Part shown: piece by piece, positions 44,631 through 57,357 of the stretch
How positions within the stretch are numbered: position 1 is the stretch's first letter
Layout of the letters: the number at the start of each line of letters is the position of its first letter
From: Wurfbainia villosa
Taxonomy: Eukaryota > Streptophyta > Magnoliopsida > Zingiberales > Zingiberaceae
Reading direction: 5' to 3'
Assembly: GCA_025175895.1 (NCBI GenBank)
Contig: CM045992.1
Coordinates: 116,586,377-116,650,376, forward strand
DNA length: 64,000 nt
Position numbers and translations under genes: made by a program
The notes under the pieces: model-generated
What the model was told of the DNA's origin: nothing
Database searches by the model: none
The model's input: the letters and a program-made list of their open reading frames with translations, nothing else

Positions 44631-45911
44631 ATTTATGGTTAGATTGATATATATGGATGAAGTTTGGAAGAAATTAAATTTAATCATTGATATAATTTCG
44701 AAAACAGGATCAATGGAGAGAGAACGAAGTTGGATGTATAAAAAGAATTTACCAAAACGTCGTGGTTTATCCGATGAATTTATAATTGGGTTGGAACAAT
44801 TTTTGAGATTTGCTAATAACAATGTTGAGTTTATGGACGGGAATAAATTAAGGTGTTCATGCAAAAAATATCATAATGGTAAATTTTTCCAATGTGATAA
44901 AGTTCGAGAACATCTTTGTAGATTTGGTTTTATGCCAAATTATTATAATTGGACTTGTCATGATGAACCATTTATATCCGATGAAGAGGTTGGATGAAAC
45001 ATACAAAGGACAGTTAGTGGAGAGCAAGTATATTACGATCAATTCAATCTATACCAGAGGATGATAGTTGATGCAGTTGGTCATAATTTGAATAGCGAAC
45101 CAAACGCTGCAAGTTCTAGTTATCCTCAAGCATTTGAACACATGTATACCAATTATTCAACACCGTTGGAGGAGGTAGAAGTTACTGATGGTAATGAAAA
45201 TGTGTACAATAATGAGCCATATATAAAATTTCAAGAAGTATTGAGAGCTGCAGATGAATCCGTGTGGTCTGGTTGTGACAGTCACATAAAATTATCTCTC
45301 ACCGCAAGATTAATGAATGTTAAAGCTGAGCATAATGTGTCCGAAGAATGTTTTAATGATTTTGTTCAAGTTATTGGAGAAGTATTGCCACGTGATCACA
45401 TAATCTCGAAGTATTTTTATAGTATGAAAAAACTTGTGAAAGATTTGGGTCTCCCAGTGCAAAGAATTGATATTTGCAGAGATGGTTGTATGATATATTG
45501 GGGAGATAATGCAGATTTAGAGGCTTGTAAATTCTGTAGTCAATGCAGGTACAAGAGTACCACGAGATCAAATCGTAATAAGCGATTAAAATCATTGAGA
45601 CAAATATTCTATTTGCCTTTAACTCCTAGATTGCAAAGGCTTTATGCTTCGAAAGTGACTGTTGAACACATGACTTGACATACAAATTATGAAACAGAGA
45701 ATGAACTAATGTGTCATCCATCTGATGCAGAGGCGTGGAAAAATTTTGATCGAACATATCCTAGTTTGCGAATGAGATCCGAAACATCGGGTTGGATCTA
45801 TGTGCTGATGGATTTGCTCCATTTGACAAATCAGGAAGAACTTATTCTTGCTAGCCAATTATCGTAACTTCCTACAATCTTCCACCTGGTATGTGTATGA
45901 AAATACCTTAT

Positions 45912-46571
45912 GGCTACGTTTGGTACGGGGTAATGTAATCAACCTTGTAATGTAATCAAGTTTGTAATGTAATGTAATGTAATGTGTATTACATTACTGT
46001 GTTTGGTTAGCGATTGGTGTGTAATCTTTGATTACAAAAGTGATTACATTCGTTTGTTTGGTATCCATATTTGTTATAAGGAATGTAATTTATATTATTA
46101 TAAAATGACAAAAAAAGCCTTATAAGGTTGTCGCCGATCGCCGAAGGGCACGGTGGGCGGTGTTCGATCGTTCACGCCGGCCACGGCCGTCGCGTCGCCG
46201 CCGGCCGTCGCCGGCCGGTCGACCGCCGGCTCGTCGATCGCCGGTCACGGCCGGCCGATCGACGGCCGCGATCGGCGATCGATCGCGAGCCGGCCGATCA
46301 TCGCCGACCGCCGGTCGCCGGTCGCCGGCCGGCCTCGAGAAGCAATTAGAAAAAATAAAAGAAGGACATATTTGTAAAGACAAATATTGAGTCCGTAATG
46401 TAATCGGATTACATCGCTTTTCCTTCGTAATCGAGATTACGGATCTTGGCTCTTATTTTGTAATGCGATTACATTACATTACATCTTTGAAATGTTAACA
46501 AACAAAGTAAATCATCTTGTAATGTAATCCGATTACATTACAAGCCTGATTACCCCGTACCAAACGTAGCC
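45912..46571. mobile_element. 660-bp terminal-inverted-repeat element (MITE-like) inside the CACTA transposase
   Basis: The ends are GGCTACGTTTGGTACGGGGT and its exact complement, extending to about 23 bp. The flanking 3-bp repeat is TAT (45909-45911, 46572-46574). Removing one copy restores a continuous transposase reading frame (MCMKIPY joined to IFL). Inside are many TGTAATGTAATC words near both ends and a very GC-rich core (46125-46340). No transposase is encoded. TIR style and 3-bp duplication suggest PIF/Harbinger-type, but TAT is not the usual TWA target, so the superfamily is open. Confidence 0.88.
46125..46340. other. GC-rich CGGCCG/CGATCG core of the 660-bp element
   Basis: About 215 bp consist almost wholly of GCCGGCC, GTCGCCG and CGATCG words in an otherwise AT-rich element. 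Both strands give Arg/Ala/Pro-rich open frames with no domain, so they are treated as non-coding. Confidence 0.6.
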
Positions 46572-49280
46572 TATATATTTTTAACATTGATTATGCCTAA
46601 CCCTCATAATCCGAAGAAGTTAATAGATGTTTACATGCAACCATTGATTGCCGAGTTGATCCAACTATGGGACGTGGGTTTTTCCACATATGATGTCCAT
46701 ACTAATCAGATGTTCACAATGAGAGTTGCACTTATTTGGACCATAAATGATTTTCTTGCTTATGGGATGTTATCGGGATGGAGTACTGCGGGGATTTTAG
46801 GATGTCCAATATGTATGGAGAGATCAAAGTCATTCAGAATGAAACACGGAAAGAAACCGAGTTATTTTGATTGTCATAGACAAATTTTACCGCCAAATCA
46901 TAAATTCAGAAGAAATAAAGAAGAATTTACTAAGAATAGAATTGAAAGAACACCTCCACCATTGAGATTCATCGGTCAAATTTTATGGCAAAAAGTGCTT
47001 AACTTTCCATCTGTTATTGAAGAACCAAATGTTACAACATATGACTATATAATTACGCATAAATGGATAAAACGGAGTATATTTTAAGATTTACCGTATT
47101 GGTAGAGTAATTTGATTCATCACAATCTTGATTTAATGTATATTGAGAAGAATGTTTTTGATAATCTGATAAATACGGTGATGGATATTACCGTAAAAAC
47201 AAAAGACAATCTAAATGCAAGAAAAGATTTGTGTCTCATATGTAAACGATCCACCCTTGATGTTGATGAAAATAGTAGGGGACCAAAACCGAAAGCAGTT
47301 TATACATTGAATAAGGATCAGAGACGGATTGTTTGTGAATGGTTGAAATCATTGAGATTTCCTTATGGTTATGTCTCAAATCTTGGTAGATGCGTTGATT
47401 TGAAGGATTGCAAATTGATGGGTTTTAAAAGTCATGACTGTTATATATTCATGGAAAGATTAATTCCTATTGCTTTGAAGGAACTGTTACCAAATTTTGT
47501 ATGGGGTGCAATTACGAAATTAAGCATTTTCTTTCATGATATCTGCTCGACAGTACTGAGTCATTCACACATGGAGACATTAGATAGAGACATTCCGATT
47601 ATTATGTGTAACTTAGAAAGGATATTTCCATCGACATTTTTTGATTCAATGGAACATCTTTTGGTTCACTTGCCATATGAGGCTAAAGTTGGAGGTCCTG
47701 TTCAATTTCGATGGATGTATCCGTTTGAAAGGTGAATTTTTTTGACTTTTTATTTCAATCTTATTTCATTTGGTCAAATTTAGTCTAATTTATTTGCCAC
47801 TAAATTTTATTGTATTACTCTTAGATTCCTCTATCACTTGAAAAAAAAAGTGAAAAATAAGGCTCATGTTGAAGCTTCTATTGTTAATGCATATATTGTG
47901 GAGGAAGTTACAAATTTTGCATCATATTATTTTGAACCTCACGTTCAATGCAAGAGTCAGAAACCAGGAAGAAACGATGAGGGTCCCGTTGATCCAAATT
48001 TAAGGGCATTCTTAATTTTTAATTACCTTGGTCGACCAAGTGGATCTTGTACAAGTAGATACTTAACTGGTCATGAGTGGCGAGCAGCCCATACATATAT
48101 TTTATTGAACTATCTAGAAGTAACACCGTATTTCGAGTAAGTATATAAAAGTTATATTAAACATTTCATATATCATAAATTATTGTTCATGTTTTATTAA
48201 ATTTTATTGTAGGAATTTTCAAACTCTATATTCGGAGCTTCCGGAGCATGAGTTTAATAATTTCTGTGATGAAGAATTTGCACAATAGTTCAAAAATTAT
48301 GTAAGTAGTATATGATAATACATTTGATAAATCTTGACTTTAACACATATTTATTTTACTTTAGGTTCTTGATAATCACGGTCACATTGAGCAAGACCTA
48401 ATAAAACATCTGTGATGGGGTCCAAATTCAATGGTTAAAAATTGGCGGACATATTTCATAAACAGATATAATTTTCATACTCAAGCTTATGGAACTGGGA
48501 AAACTATAATGAATAGCGGAGTTTGTGTTCAGTCATCTATTGATGGGGGTGCAAGGAATGATTTTTACGACTTACTAGATGAAATTTTAGAGGTATCGTA
48601 TCCAGGCTCATATTTGCGAGTTATTTTATTTATGTGTCGTTGGTTTGACCCTATCAAAGGCATAAGGGTGCATCCACAGTTTAATTTGGTTGAAATTAAC
48701 TTCAAAAAAATATACAAGAGGTACGAACCATTTGTGTTAGCACAGCAAGCGATTTAAGTATTTTATGCTTCATATCCTAGTCTGAGACGAGACAAAAGTG
48801 ATTGGTGGGCAGTTTGTAAAACAAAAGCACGTAATAAAATTAAGGAACATTGGAAAGACATAGCATATCAACAAGATGAAGTTGTCAATACATTTCATAT
48901 CGAAGAGTATAATATTTCAAGGTTATGATATCCCAACGGCGTAGTAATAGACGTTGATGTAAGTGAACTAAATGAGTATGAAGATGAGGATTTCAATGAT
49001 GAGGATGACGATGATGATTAGACGCATGACCAGGCCAAAAATTTTATTGTAAACTTCGATTTCTAATTGTGGCTAATTAACCTTTTATTGAGTACCAATT
49101 ATGTTTTAATTACTGTGTAATTTGAAATTCCATATATTTGATATACTAATGAATTCTTTTTTTTTTTAGGGTCATCCAGTTGCTATGAATATGGTAATAT
49201 TTTCATATTGTTCCTATTAAAAATTCGATATGCAACTGTATTTTTTTCTGTAATATTCTACTAATAATAATTAATTTTAG

Positions 49281-50498
49281 TTTCGACGTGGCGGTCATAG
49301 ACGTAGTAGTGATGGAAGATCACAGTCTTCCTCTGCTTCTGCCCCCGCAAATTCTGATACTCTTGCAGGAAATGTGCCCTCCACCTCTTCCCCAGTTGCA
49401 GGATCCTCTGATTCTCAGCATATACCTGCTAATGTATCTTTCTCGGTACAACATCACTCGTTGAGAGGGAAGATATGAGAGAGTTTATATCTCCGTGCGG
49501 AGATTCGTAAGTATTCAAGTTTTAGCATATCTATATATAATTTTTAATACAATATATTTTTTTATAAGTATATAATGGGGTTTGTTTTTAATTTATGTTA
49601 GATTTACAAATTATGTACATGTTATTCATGAGGTGAATAAAATAGTGAATAACCATTAGGACGGCGCTTCTATGACTTATACAAGCACGTCGGGGTAACT
49701 TATTTCACTCATTTAGTATATGAAATTGCAGTTAATATAATCAATTTTTATTTTTATCTACTACAGCGGATATTTACTTGGGAGGAGAGTCAAACACTAG
49801 AGATGAAGAGGATTTTTAAGAAAAAGTGTGGTGATCATATTAGAAACATACTAAATCATGCCAAAATTAGAAATAAGAAACCACACTATATAACCGAGGA
49901 GAATTGGAATAAAATTGTTGCACATTGGGAATCTGAGGAAAGCAAACGGAGGAGTTAACCGAATAAGCAAAATCAACATTGTAACTCTGGCATTATGTCT
50001 GCCACGTATGCGGGAGGATCCATAAATATCGATGACCATAGACATCGATTGGTGAGTGTTTTCAATTTATAATTTTGTAATATAATACTCAATAATTTAT
50101 AAATTTTAACTGTTTAATTTGTTTAGGCCAAGGAGACGGGAACTGAGCCATTATTTATAGACACTTTCACCCATACATTCCAAAAGAAGGATAAGACATG
50201 GAGTGGGGAAAGAGCTAGAACAATAAAGGTGTGTAATTATAAAATTTTTAATTACTTATGTTACTATTTAATTTTTTTCCTTTCACAATAGGAGAAATAC
50301 GATGAACTTTCACAAAGAAATTCGAGTGTAAGCGATGATGCAGACGAATCAGAGCCATCTGTTAGCAATATAAATTTATGGCTCGAAGCATCTGGAGGAC
50401 CGAAAAGTGGAAGAATACTTGGACTCGGCTCTTTGAGTCGATCCTATAGAGTCCCTGGTGCTTCTTCTTCATCCTCTCCAGCATCAAAACACAAGTAA
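49281..50498 (+). pseudogene. Second CACTA gene (Transposase_24 type), multi-exon
   Basis: Five or more exons fit GT-AG borders: 49281-49506 (FRRGGHRRSSDG, then a Ser-rich stretch and QHHSLRGKI), 49602-49694, 49767-50051 (WEESQTLEMKRIFKKKCGDHI ... PHYITEENWNKIVAHWES ... ATYAGGSINI), 50127-50228 (ETGTEPLFIDTFTHTFQKKDKTW) and 50292-50498 (GGPKSGRILGLGSLS, stop TAA at 50496). A coiled-coil tail follows out of frame to about 50700. The block order is that of Transposase_24-like proteins encoded by plant CACTA elements. In-frame stops near 49478, 49658 and 49958 show decay. The product is usually thought to bind element ends, by analogy with TNPA. Confidence 0.75.
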
Positions 50499-50499
50499 T

Positions 50500-51340
50500 T
50501 CAATTAACCGAAGAGGTTAATCATTTGAGAGAGTTACTAGCGCAGAAGGAAACTGAATCGTGAGAGAACACTCAGAAAGTACAAGACTTAAATGAAAAGA
50601 TGAACGAATTTCAAAGGCAACAAATGTTTATTATGCAACATCTTCAGTTAACGTCTAACTCAAATCAACTTCCTCCTTCTATCTCTGCTCCTCCTCCTCC
50701 TGATCCCTGTCATAGAGACAATGATGATGTTTTTTTTATGACGATGGTGATGATGGTGGTTATCTTTGACTGTATTTGTTGTATTTAATTAAATGTTAGC
50801 TACTTGACTTATGACATATACGATATTTATGTTTTTGTAAGTTTGTTGTATTTAAATGCTACTTGATGATGATGGTAGTTAGTAAGTACCTTTGGATGTA
50901 TTTGTTATATATATTTTAATTCAATATTAATGTTTGATGTATACATTGGCTAATATTGTTGTGTGTTTATTGTAAAATAGGGAAAAAAGAATAATCCAAA
51001 TTTTTTTTTAATTTTTTCCAGATTTGCAACGAAAATACAATTTTTGTTGCAAAAATATATGTATCAGTTGACTGATGTAAACATTCAGTCGACTGATACT
51101 TAAGAAAATGCGGCTTCCGAATATATTTTCAACATTAGTCGACTGATATACATTATCACCGATCGCTTTATCAGAGATTTACAAAATATTTCGTGACGAT
51201 CGAAAGATGATTACTCACCTAGCGATCGATTGATATGATCATCGATCATCATCAGTAGCATTTCACGTAACCTCCGTAGCCGATCAATTAGTCCGATCGT
51301 CAAGACATTCAAATAATCGATGTATTCATCGATCGATAGT
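50500..51340. other. 3' non-coding part of the CACTA element
   Basis: It holds a remnant coiled-coil and Pro/Asp-rich stretch (50530-50790), then AT-rich DNA with no gene. CAGTCGACTG occurs at 51086, with near-copies at 51065 and 51137. From 51160 to 51340 the sequence is rich in GATCG/CGATC words. Confidence 0.55.
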
Positions 51341-51870
51341 GAAAATTTTTGCGACGAATTTTTCTTTTCATCGCCAAATTTGCAACGAAAAATAAATTCG
51401 TCACCAAATTTAATTTTATTCGTTAATTATGTTCATTAGATTTTGGCAACGAATATATTTTTTGTCGCCAAATTTTATTATATTTGTTGGAGTTTGCGAG
51501 TGAGAGTTTTGCGATGAATTATACTTTCGTCGCAAAGTGGACGACGAAAAAATATTTTCGTCGCAAATTTGGCGACGAAAGTATAATTCGTTGCCAATTT
51601 CGGCGACGAAAATAATTATTCGTCGTCATATTTTGTGACGAAAAGTCTTATTCGTTGCAAAATTTTGTGACGAATCTTGCTTTTCGTCGCCAAATTGGCG
51701 ACGAAACATTTATTCGTCGCTAAATTTGGCGACAAATTTTGCAACGAAAATATTATTCGTTGCATTTTGGCAATAAATTTTTATTTTTCGTTGTAGAATT
51801 TAGCGGCGAATTATTTACAACGAAAAAAATTTTCGTTGCAAAATTCGTCTCCAAAAAGCAACATTTTTTT
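51340..51870. repeat. Right subterminal repeats of the CACTA element
   Basis: AATTTGGCGACGAA / TTCGTCGCCAA and TTCGTTGC motifs alternate in both orientations about every 30-45 bp, mirroring the left side. Confidence 0.85.
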
Positions 51871-51874
51871 AGTG

Positions 51875-52200
51875 AATGTATTCTTTATTATTCCCTTGGA
51901 CTTAAGAAACGAGAACGACTCTACCCGGCTTAGGCAATTCCTAAGCCCTCAGCTTGGTTGAGATGCATCTCATAAGAAGCACAATTCCCTCGAACTTGAG
52001 AAGAGGGGAGGATTTCGCCCATCCGAGGCAGTTCGTAAGCCCTCGGTTCAACTGGGGTGAGTCTCAGAAGAAGGATAATTCCCTCAGACTTGGGAAGCGA
52101 GGATGACTCTGTCCAGCCGAGACAGTTGGTAAGCCCTCAGTCCTGCTAGAGTGTGTCTCAAAAGTGTTGGTGCAAATAAGATTCACATATATGATATTCC
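51875..52200 (+). repeat. Tandem repeats of G2 3' region (right part)
   Basis: AAT (51875-51877) is the right CACTA duplication. The repeat unit resumes with TTCTTTATTATTCCC, and diverged copies follow (AATTCCCTCGAACTTGAGAAG near 51982, AATTCCCTCAGACTTGGGAAG near 52078) with TAAGCCCTC blocks. ATTCC at 52196-52200 is the left target duplication of element E. Confidence 0.8.
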
Positions 52201-53300
52201 TGTTGGATCGATTTGAGCGCTAGAGGGGGGGGGGGTGAATAGCGATAAGAAAAAACTTTTCGTAATCATTAGAATTGGCACGAGTAAACGCAGCGGAAAG
52301 ATAGCAATAAATAAATAAAAACACGAGGGGTTTTTACTTGGTTCGTAGCCTACGGCTACTACTCCAAGGCCCTAATGGTCCTTGACCACGCACGGAGGGC
52401 AAATATTAAACGAACTCCTTCTCGATAGAGATAGGAGTTAAGCGAATACAAAAACTCAATAAAGATTCAAGGTAGAGGGACACTCCCCCTCTCCTTGATA
52501 TGATTTAAAGCTTGAAAATAAAGACAACTTATACAAAATTAAAGATTATACCGACGACTTCAAGGATTGGAGGTTGAAGCTTTAGTAAATCGCCGCCTCA
52601 GCGTGTCGAGGGATGTCGAGAGTCGGAGCGCAAGCTATTGAATTGATGAAAAACACAAGGATTGGCCCTCCATTTATAGCCTTTAAGCCCCTCAACGAAT
52701 GGGTCTTCAACCAATCACCAATGGACACCAAACCGCTTTGAGGTGGAGTGATAAGCCTTGACTCTTCGAATCTGATCATTGACCATCAGTCGACTGATGG
52801 CCATCATCACGATCGATGGCAAGATCGGCCGATTGATGACCTTCTAATGATCGATACACGGCAATGAGTCCTCCAAGCCGGGCAATGACCGATGCTTGCT
52901 GCAAGTCAAAGTTAGCTCAATAAAAATATAATTTCGATGGTCGTCGACCATCCGATCTCGACCTAGACCATCTATAAGATGTCTTTGGTCGGATCTACGC
53001 TTAAGATCATCCCCGTAAAGAGGATACGACCTTACTTACTCTCGCACACACGAGCTTACCTCGATACTTACGTGTCGCTTTTGCTTCCGGCCTTCCACTC
53101 GATTCCTTCGGCTCCCTCCGAAGTAACTCGAGTATCGCCCGACCACCGTGGCTTCCTCCGGGTGTCGCTAGCCTTCAGCTCCAGCTATATCAATCTTCTA
53201 TACACTCGATTCAGCTCGTGAGAAACCAAAATAGACTTAACTTTGTGTCTTTGCTATAATCAAAACACAGGTTCGATTTCGGTGCCTCACTGCACCAACA
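52201..53300 (-). repeat. 3' LTR of element E
   Basis: It starts TGTTGGATCGATTTGAGCGC with an 11-G tract, and ends TGCACCAACA. It matches the right LTR almost base for base over long stretches. It departs from it in two patches: about 52570-52660, and 52800-52900 next to the single surviving decamer (CAGTCGACTG at about 52788). Confidence 0.94.
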
Positions 53301-54216
53301 ATCTCCCCCTTTTTGATATATGGCAAAAACACACAAAGTTAAGGAAATTAAGTGCATGAAACAGTAAAGACAAGAAGCAAAAGTAGGAGTAGTAAAAATA
53401 TTTCTCAAGTTCTCCCCTTAGAGGAACCCTCCCCCTTGACCGAGGGTGAGTACTTGAAAAAGACTTTTAGTTCTCCAAACACAAAAGTTAAGTTAGGCTT
53501 CTTAGAGTCAAAAATAAGTGCAAGTTAAGTAATCAAAAGTTAAGTCAAAAGATTAATTATTCAAAAGGTTTAACTTTTGATTTCTTAACTTGGGCCTTTA
53601 AAGTTTTCAATTCCGAAGAGTTGAAACCTAAACCTTACTCCCCCTTAACTTAGGCCAGAATCAAAGTTTTAAGTTAAGTTATCAATTTCAAAAATTTGAA
53701 ATTGAACTTTGGCCTTTTCTTGAACCTTAACTTTGGCCTTTTCTCCCCCTTTTGACATAAATCAAGGAAAAAGTGGGGGGTTTTTAAGAAAAACCCTAAG
53801 TCCAAGCATGATGATTTTAAAAATAGTATGTGAAAATAATTCATCTAAATGTTCAACTCTAGTTTGACTTGATTGAAATGATATTATCAACAAGTCCTGA
53901 TTAGAGTTGGTTAATATTAGTTGCATATTTATACTCCGAGGTTCATATTGACGCACTTGATCTACATCTTGGAACCTGGAGTAGGGTCCTAACATCTCAC
54001 GCCCATCTACGTGGCTAAGTACACAAACACATTAGTCCTATGTGTTGTGAGATGTATTGGCTCCTTAAATCTATAGGTGCATGATATCTAAGGTATGTCC
54101 TATGCTAGTTCCATCAAAATGAAAAATAGTAGTAAGAAAATATAGTTTGCAAGTTCTTATTCTATTACGCACATGCCCAATTTTCGTCTTAATAGACTAA
54201 ATTCGCCGGGTAGGGT
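53301..54216 (-). other. Polypurine tract and 3' untranslated region of element E
   Basis: ATCTCCCCCTTTTTG at 53301-53315 is the minus-strand polypurine tract. Further purine/pyrimidine runs (CTCCCCCTTTTGAC near 53740) and AT-rich DNA follow. The region is homologous to 20882-21780 of C, for example GTGAGATGTATTGGCTCC near 54047 against the reverse of 20978-20998. No gene. Confidence 0.75.
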
Positions 54217-57200
54217 TTAGTAAATAGGTGCTAGGTTAGATTTGATTCGACGTGCATTGAGTTGTATGGCTCCGTTGGCCACATGTTCTCGAATGAAATG
54301 GTGTTTGACTTCTATATGTTTGGTCCTAGAGTGACATATTGGATTCTTTGTAAGATTAATTGAACTAATGTTATCTACGTGAAGTTTAGTATTCGTAAAG
54401 TCTAACTTAAAGTCGCGGAGAGTGTGCTTCATCCAAAGAAGTTGAGTGACACACTCACCCATCGCGATGTATTCGGCTTCGGTGGTAGATAAGGCAACAC
54501 AATGTTGCTTCCTACTGTACCAACTCACTAGACTCGAGCCGAGTAGTTGACAACAACCACTCGTGCTCTTTCTATCGAGTTTACTACCGGCATAATCCGA
54601 ATCGGAGTAGCCGATTAGTTCGAACTCGGTAGATCTAGGATACCAAATACCGACATTAAGTGTACCCTTTAGATATCTAAGGATACGCAACTAGGGTTAG
54701 GTGAGACTCCTTAGCACAGTTTGAAACACGGCGCATATACTTCTCGAATAGGATGTCGGGTCGACTCATGATTAAGTATAGACTTCCTATTGCTCTATAG
54801 TACTTTAAGTCAATGGACTTACTTTCTAGGTCTTCTCCTATGTTAACATTAATCGCCATTGGGGTGTTTATTATCTTAGCGTCTTGCATTCCAAATCTTT
54901 TAATTAACTCCTTAGTGTATTTTTGTTGATATAGGTATATACCATCCTTAGTTTGTTTAATTTGTAGACCTAAAAAGAAACTTAACTCGCCTACTAAGTT
55001 CATTTCAAACTCACTTTCCATGAGTGAAACAAACTCGTTTAGTAAGGCTGAGTTAGAGGTTCCAAAAATTATATCGTCTACGTAAATTTGAGCTATGAAT
55101 ATTTCTTTACCTAAGGTTTTTCTGAGAGAGTTGGGTCAACTAAGCCTTGGTTAAACCCTTTTGACTTAAGATGGATTGAAAGTCTCTCGTACCAAGCTCG
55201 AGGAGCTTGTTTAAGTCCATAGAGAGCTTTCTTAAGTTTTAGAACATGGTCGGGTTTATCTAGATTTTCGAATCCGAGGGGTTGGCTAACATAAACTTCT
55301 TCTTTAATGTATCCATTTAGGAATGCCGACTTAACATCCATTTGAAACAGCTTAAATCCTCGATGTGCAGCATAAGCTAGCAACATTCGAATGGATTCGA
55401 GTCTAGCTACTGGGGCATAGGTTTCATCGTAATCTAAGCCTTCGACTTGGCTAAATCCTTTGGCGACTAACCTAGCCTTGTTTCTAACTACTTCACCTTT
55501 ATCATCAAGCTTATTTCGAAACACCCACCTTGTTCCAATTATCGTTTTGTCTTTAGGTGGTGGTACTAATTCCCACACTTCATTCCTAGTAAATTGAGCT
55601 AGCTCTTCTTGCATTGCAATAATCCAATCGGGATCAAGAAGAGCTTGTTCAATTGATTTGGGTTCTATCTTTGAAATTAAGGAAATTTGACTAAGGTTCC
55701 TATAGGATACTCTAGTTCGAACTCCTAGATTAGGATCTCCTATCACTTGATCGATAGGGTGGTTAGTCTGAATCCTAGATTGGGTTGGGTTTGTGTCACC
55801 TAATGCTTGATCAATGTGGTGACTTGGTTGAACACTAGTTTGGTTGGAGTCATCTATCACTTGATCAATAGAGTGACTAGGTTGACTTAGGTTAGGATTA
55901 ACACTAGACCTGATCTCCGGATCAGAGTAAGGTCTAGTATGAATCGGCTCGCTAATTGGGGTTGCCGGGGGTTTTGTAGGTTCATGTCCTTCATCGAATA
56001 CTACATTGATAGTCTCCTCGACTCTAAGGGTGTCGTGGTTATATACTCTATAAGCTCTACTTGTAGTCGAGTATCCTAGAAAGATTCCGGTCGTGGTTTT
56101 GGATGTAAATTTCCCTAGGTAATCCTTAGTGTTTAGGATATGTACCTTACACCCAAATACCCTAAAGTACTTGATGTTAGGTATTTTATCGTGATAAATC
56201 TCGTACGAGATCTTAAGGTGCCTCTTTACCATAAGGATCCTATTTTGGACATAGCACGCCGTGCTAACGGCTTCTGCCCAAAACCTATCGGGTAGGTCAT
56301 ATTCGTTCAACATGGTCCTAGCGGCTTCTTGTAGAGTTCGGTTTTTCCGCTCCACTAGGCCATTTTGTTGAGGGGTCCTAGGGCAAGAGAATTCATGGTG
56401 GTATCCGTTTAGGTTGCAGAAGTCGGTGAACCTTTGATTTTCGAATTCACCACCATGATCGCTTCTAAGTCTTTTAATCTTAAGGTCTTTTTGATTCTCG
56501 ATTAATTTGAATAGATTAGTTAATTGATCTAGGGTATCATTTTTATGTTTGATGAACCTAACCCAGGTAAACCTGGAGTAGTCGTCAATTATGACTAAGC
56601 AATATTGACTTCTATTGAGTGACTTGGCTCCATGTGAATCGAATAGATCCATATGCAAGAGCTCAAGTACTCTTGAGGTTCGTTCTTGGTTAGTTAACTT
56701 GTGTTGTGTTCTAGGTTGTTTTTCTTGTTGACAAGCATTACAGATTTTATTAACCAGGTTGTTGAGGTTGGGTAAGCCTCTGACTAAGCCACTCTGACTC
56801 ATCTTGTGGATGAGTCTCGGGTGTGAGTGACCGAGTCGTCGGTGCCACAACCATGATTCCTCTTGCCGTGTCATAAGACACTTAGTTGAGGAGTTGGTTA
56901 AGTTGATCGTATAAATGTTGTTATTTCTAGTTCCTTTAAGAATTGTTTTAGAGGTTTCGTTGGTATTAATTACGCATTCATTTTCTAGAAATATAACCTT
57001 ATAGTTATTATCACACAATTGGCTTACACTAAGTAAGTTATATTCAAAATTCTCTACAAGTAATACATTTTTAATAACAAAATTCGTGTTAAGCTCGATA
57101 TCACCTGATCCGATGATTTTGAGCTTGCCGTTATTCCCAAAGGCTACCGATCCTTGTCGTTTGAATCGGCGCTTTGAATTTGAGTTGATCCCCCTGGCCA

Positions 57201-57225
57201 TGTGTCGAGCAATCACGTCTAACAT
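54217..57225 (-). pseudogene. SIRE-type pol, element E
   Basis: A 704-codon frame (57225-55111) begins in the protease region and carries pre-integrase HRRLGHSHP...CNACQ, integrase core (HMDLFDSHG, RSDHGGEFEN, NGLVERKN), linker and RT up to KALYGLKQAPRAWYERL. The protease signature D-S-G reads D-V-I (WMLDVIARHMA), so protease would be inactive. The frame is lost near 55115, just before YVDD (55073-55084). 55021-54677 and 54690-54217 carry the RT end and RNase H (GYSDSDYAGSKLDRKSTSG, STTEAEYIAM) in other frames, with small deletions. The last ~15 residues are scrambled by slips near 54220-54260. Confidence 0.92.
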
Positions 57226-57357
57226 CCATTGATCCTACACACAAGGTGGTTGGATTGGATGTTAGATTTTTGTTAAGAAAATTAGTTGTAAGTTGTTAAC
57301 CCTAGGTCATCTCACCGGAGTCAATATGATCAAGCATGTTATACTTATGTGTTTTTG

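Larger units (their letters stand above)
44635..48980 (+). pseudogene. CACTA transposase (Transposase_21 type; DUF4218/DUF4216 region), multi-exon
   Basis: The transposase-associated N-terminal domain is at 44635-44995 (WMYKKNLPKRRGLSDEFIIGLEQFL...CSCKKYHNGK). Then come EEVLRAADE-type sequence and ICRDGCMIYWGD at 45061-45678, the core ADGFAPF / SYNLPPGMCMK near 45815-45900, and MPNPHNPKKLIDVYMQPLI with GCPICMERSKSF after 46587. The NLDLMYIEKNVFDNL block is at 47120, and the DUF4218-like part runs through HMETLDRDI, FFDSMEHLLVHLP and RWMYPFER. GT-AG introns fit at 47732-47824, 48137-48212 and 48301-48364. Exon 4 carries GVCVQSSIDGG and CRWFDP (DUF4216-like). Stops occur at 44995 (TGA), 45676 (TGA), near 45870 (TAG), 47086 (TAA), near 48286 (TAG), near 48412 (TGA) and 48755 (TAA). 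The gene is also split by an insertion at 45912-46571. It would cut and paste the element. Confidence 0.9.
43183..51874 (+). mobile_element. CACTA (En/Spm-like) DNA transposon, 8.7 kb
   Basis: The left end is CACTACAAAAAAATATTT (43183). The right end is CATTTTTTTAGTG (to 51874), whose reverse complement is CACTAAAAAAATG. The 3-bp duplication AAT (43180-43182 and 51875-51877) is the length typical of CACTA elements. Removing the element joins the host tandem repeat as CTAGAATGTATTCTTTATTATTC, in register with its neighbours. Inside are subterminal repeats, a multi-exon Transposase_21-type gene, a second gene of Transposase_24 type, and an inserted 660-bp element. Coding regions are broken by stops. 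Confidence 0.95.

Noticed and set aside
46128..46390. Four overlapping Arg/Pro-rich open frames
   Set aside because: All frames of the GC-rich core of the 660-bp element are open. This is a composition effect.
52979..53221. 80-codon frame repeated identically at 60687-60929
   Set aside because: It lies in both LTRs of element E and is identical because the LTRs are. There is no known LTR protein, and it is absent as a frame in element C.
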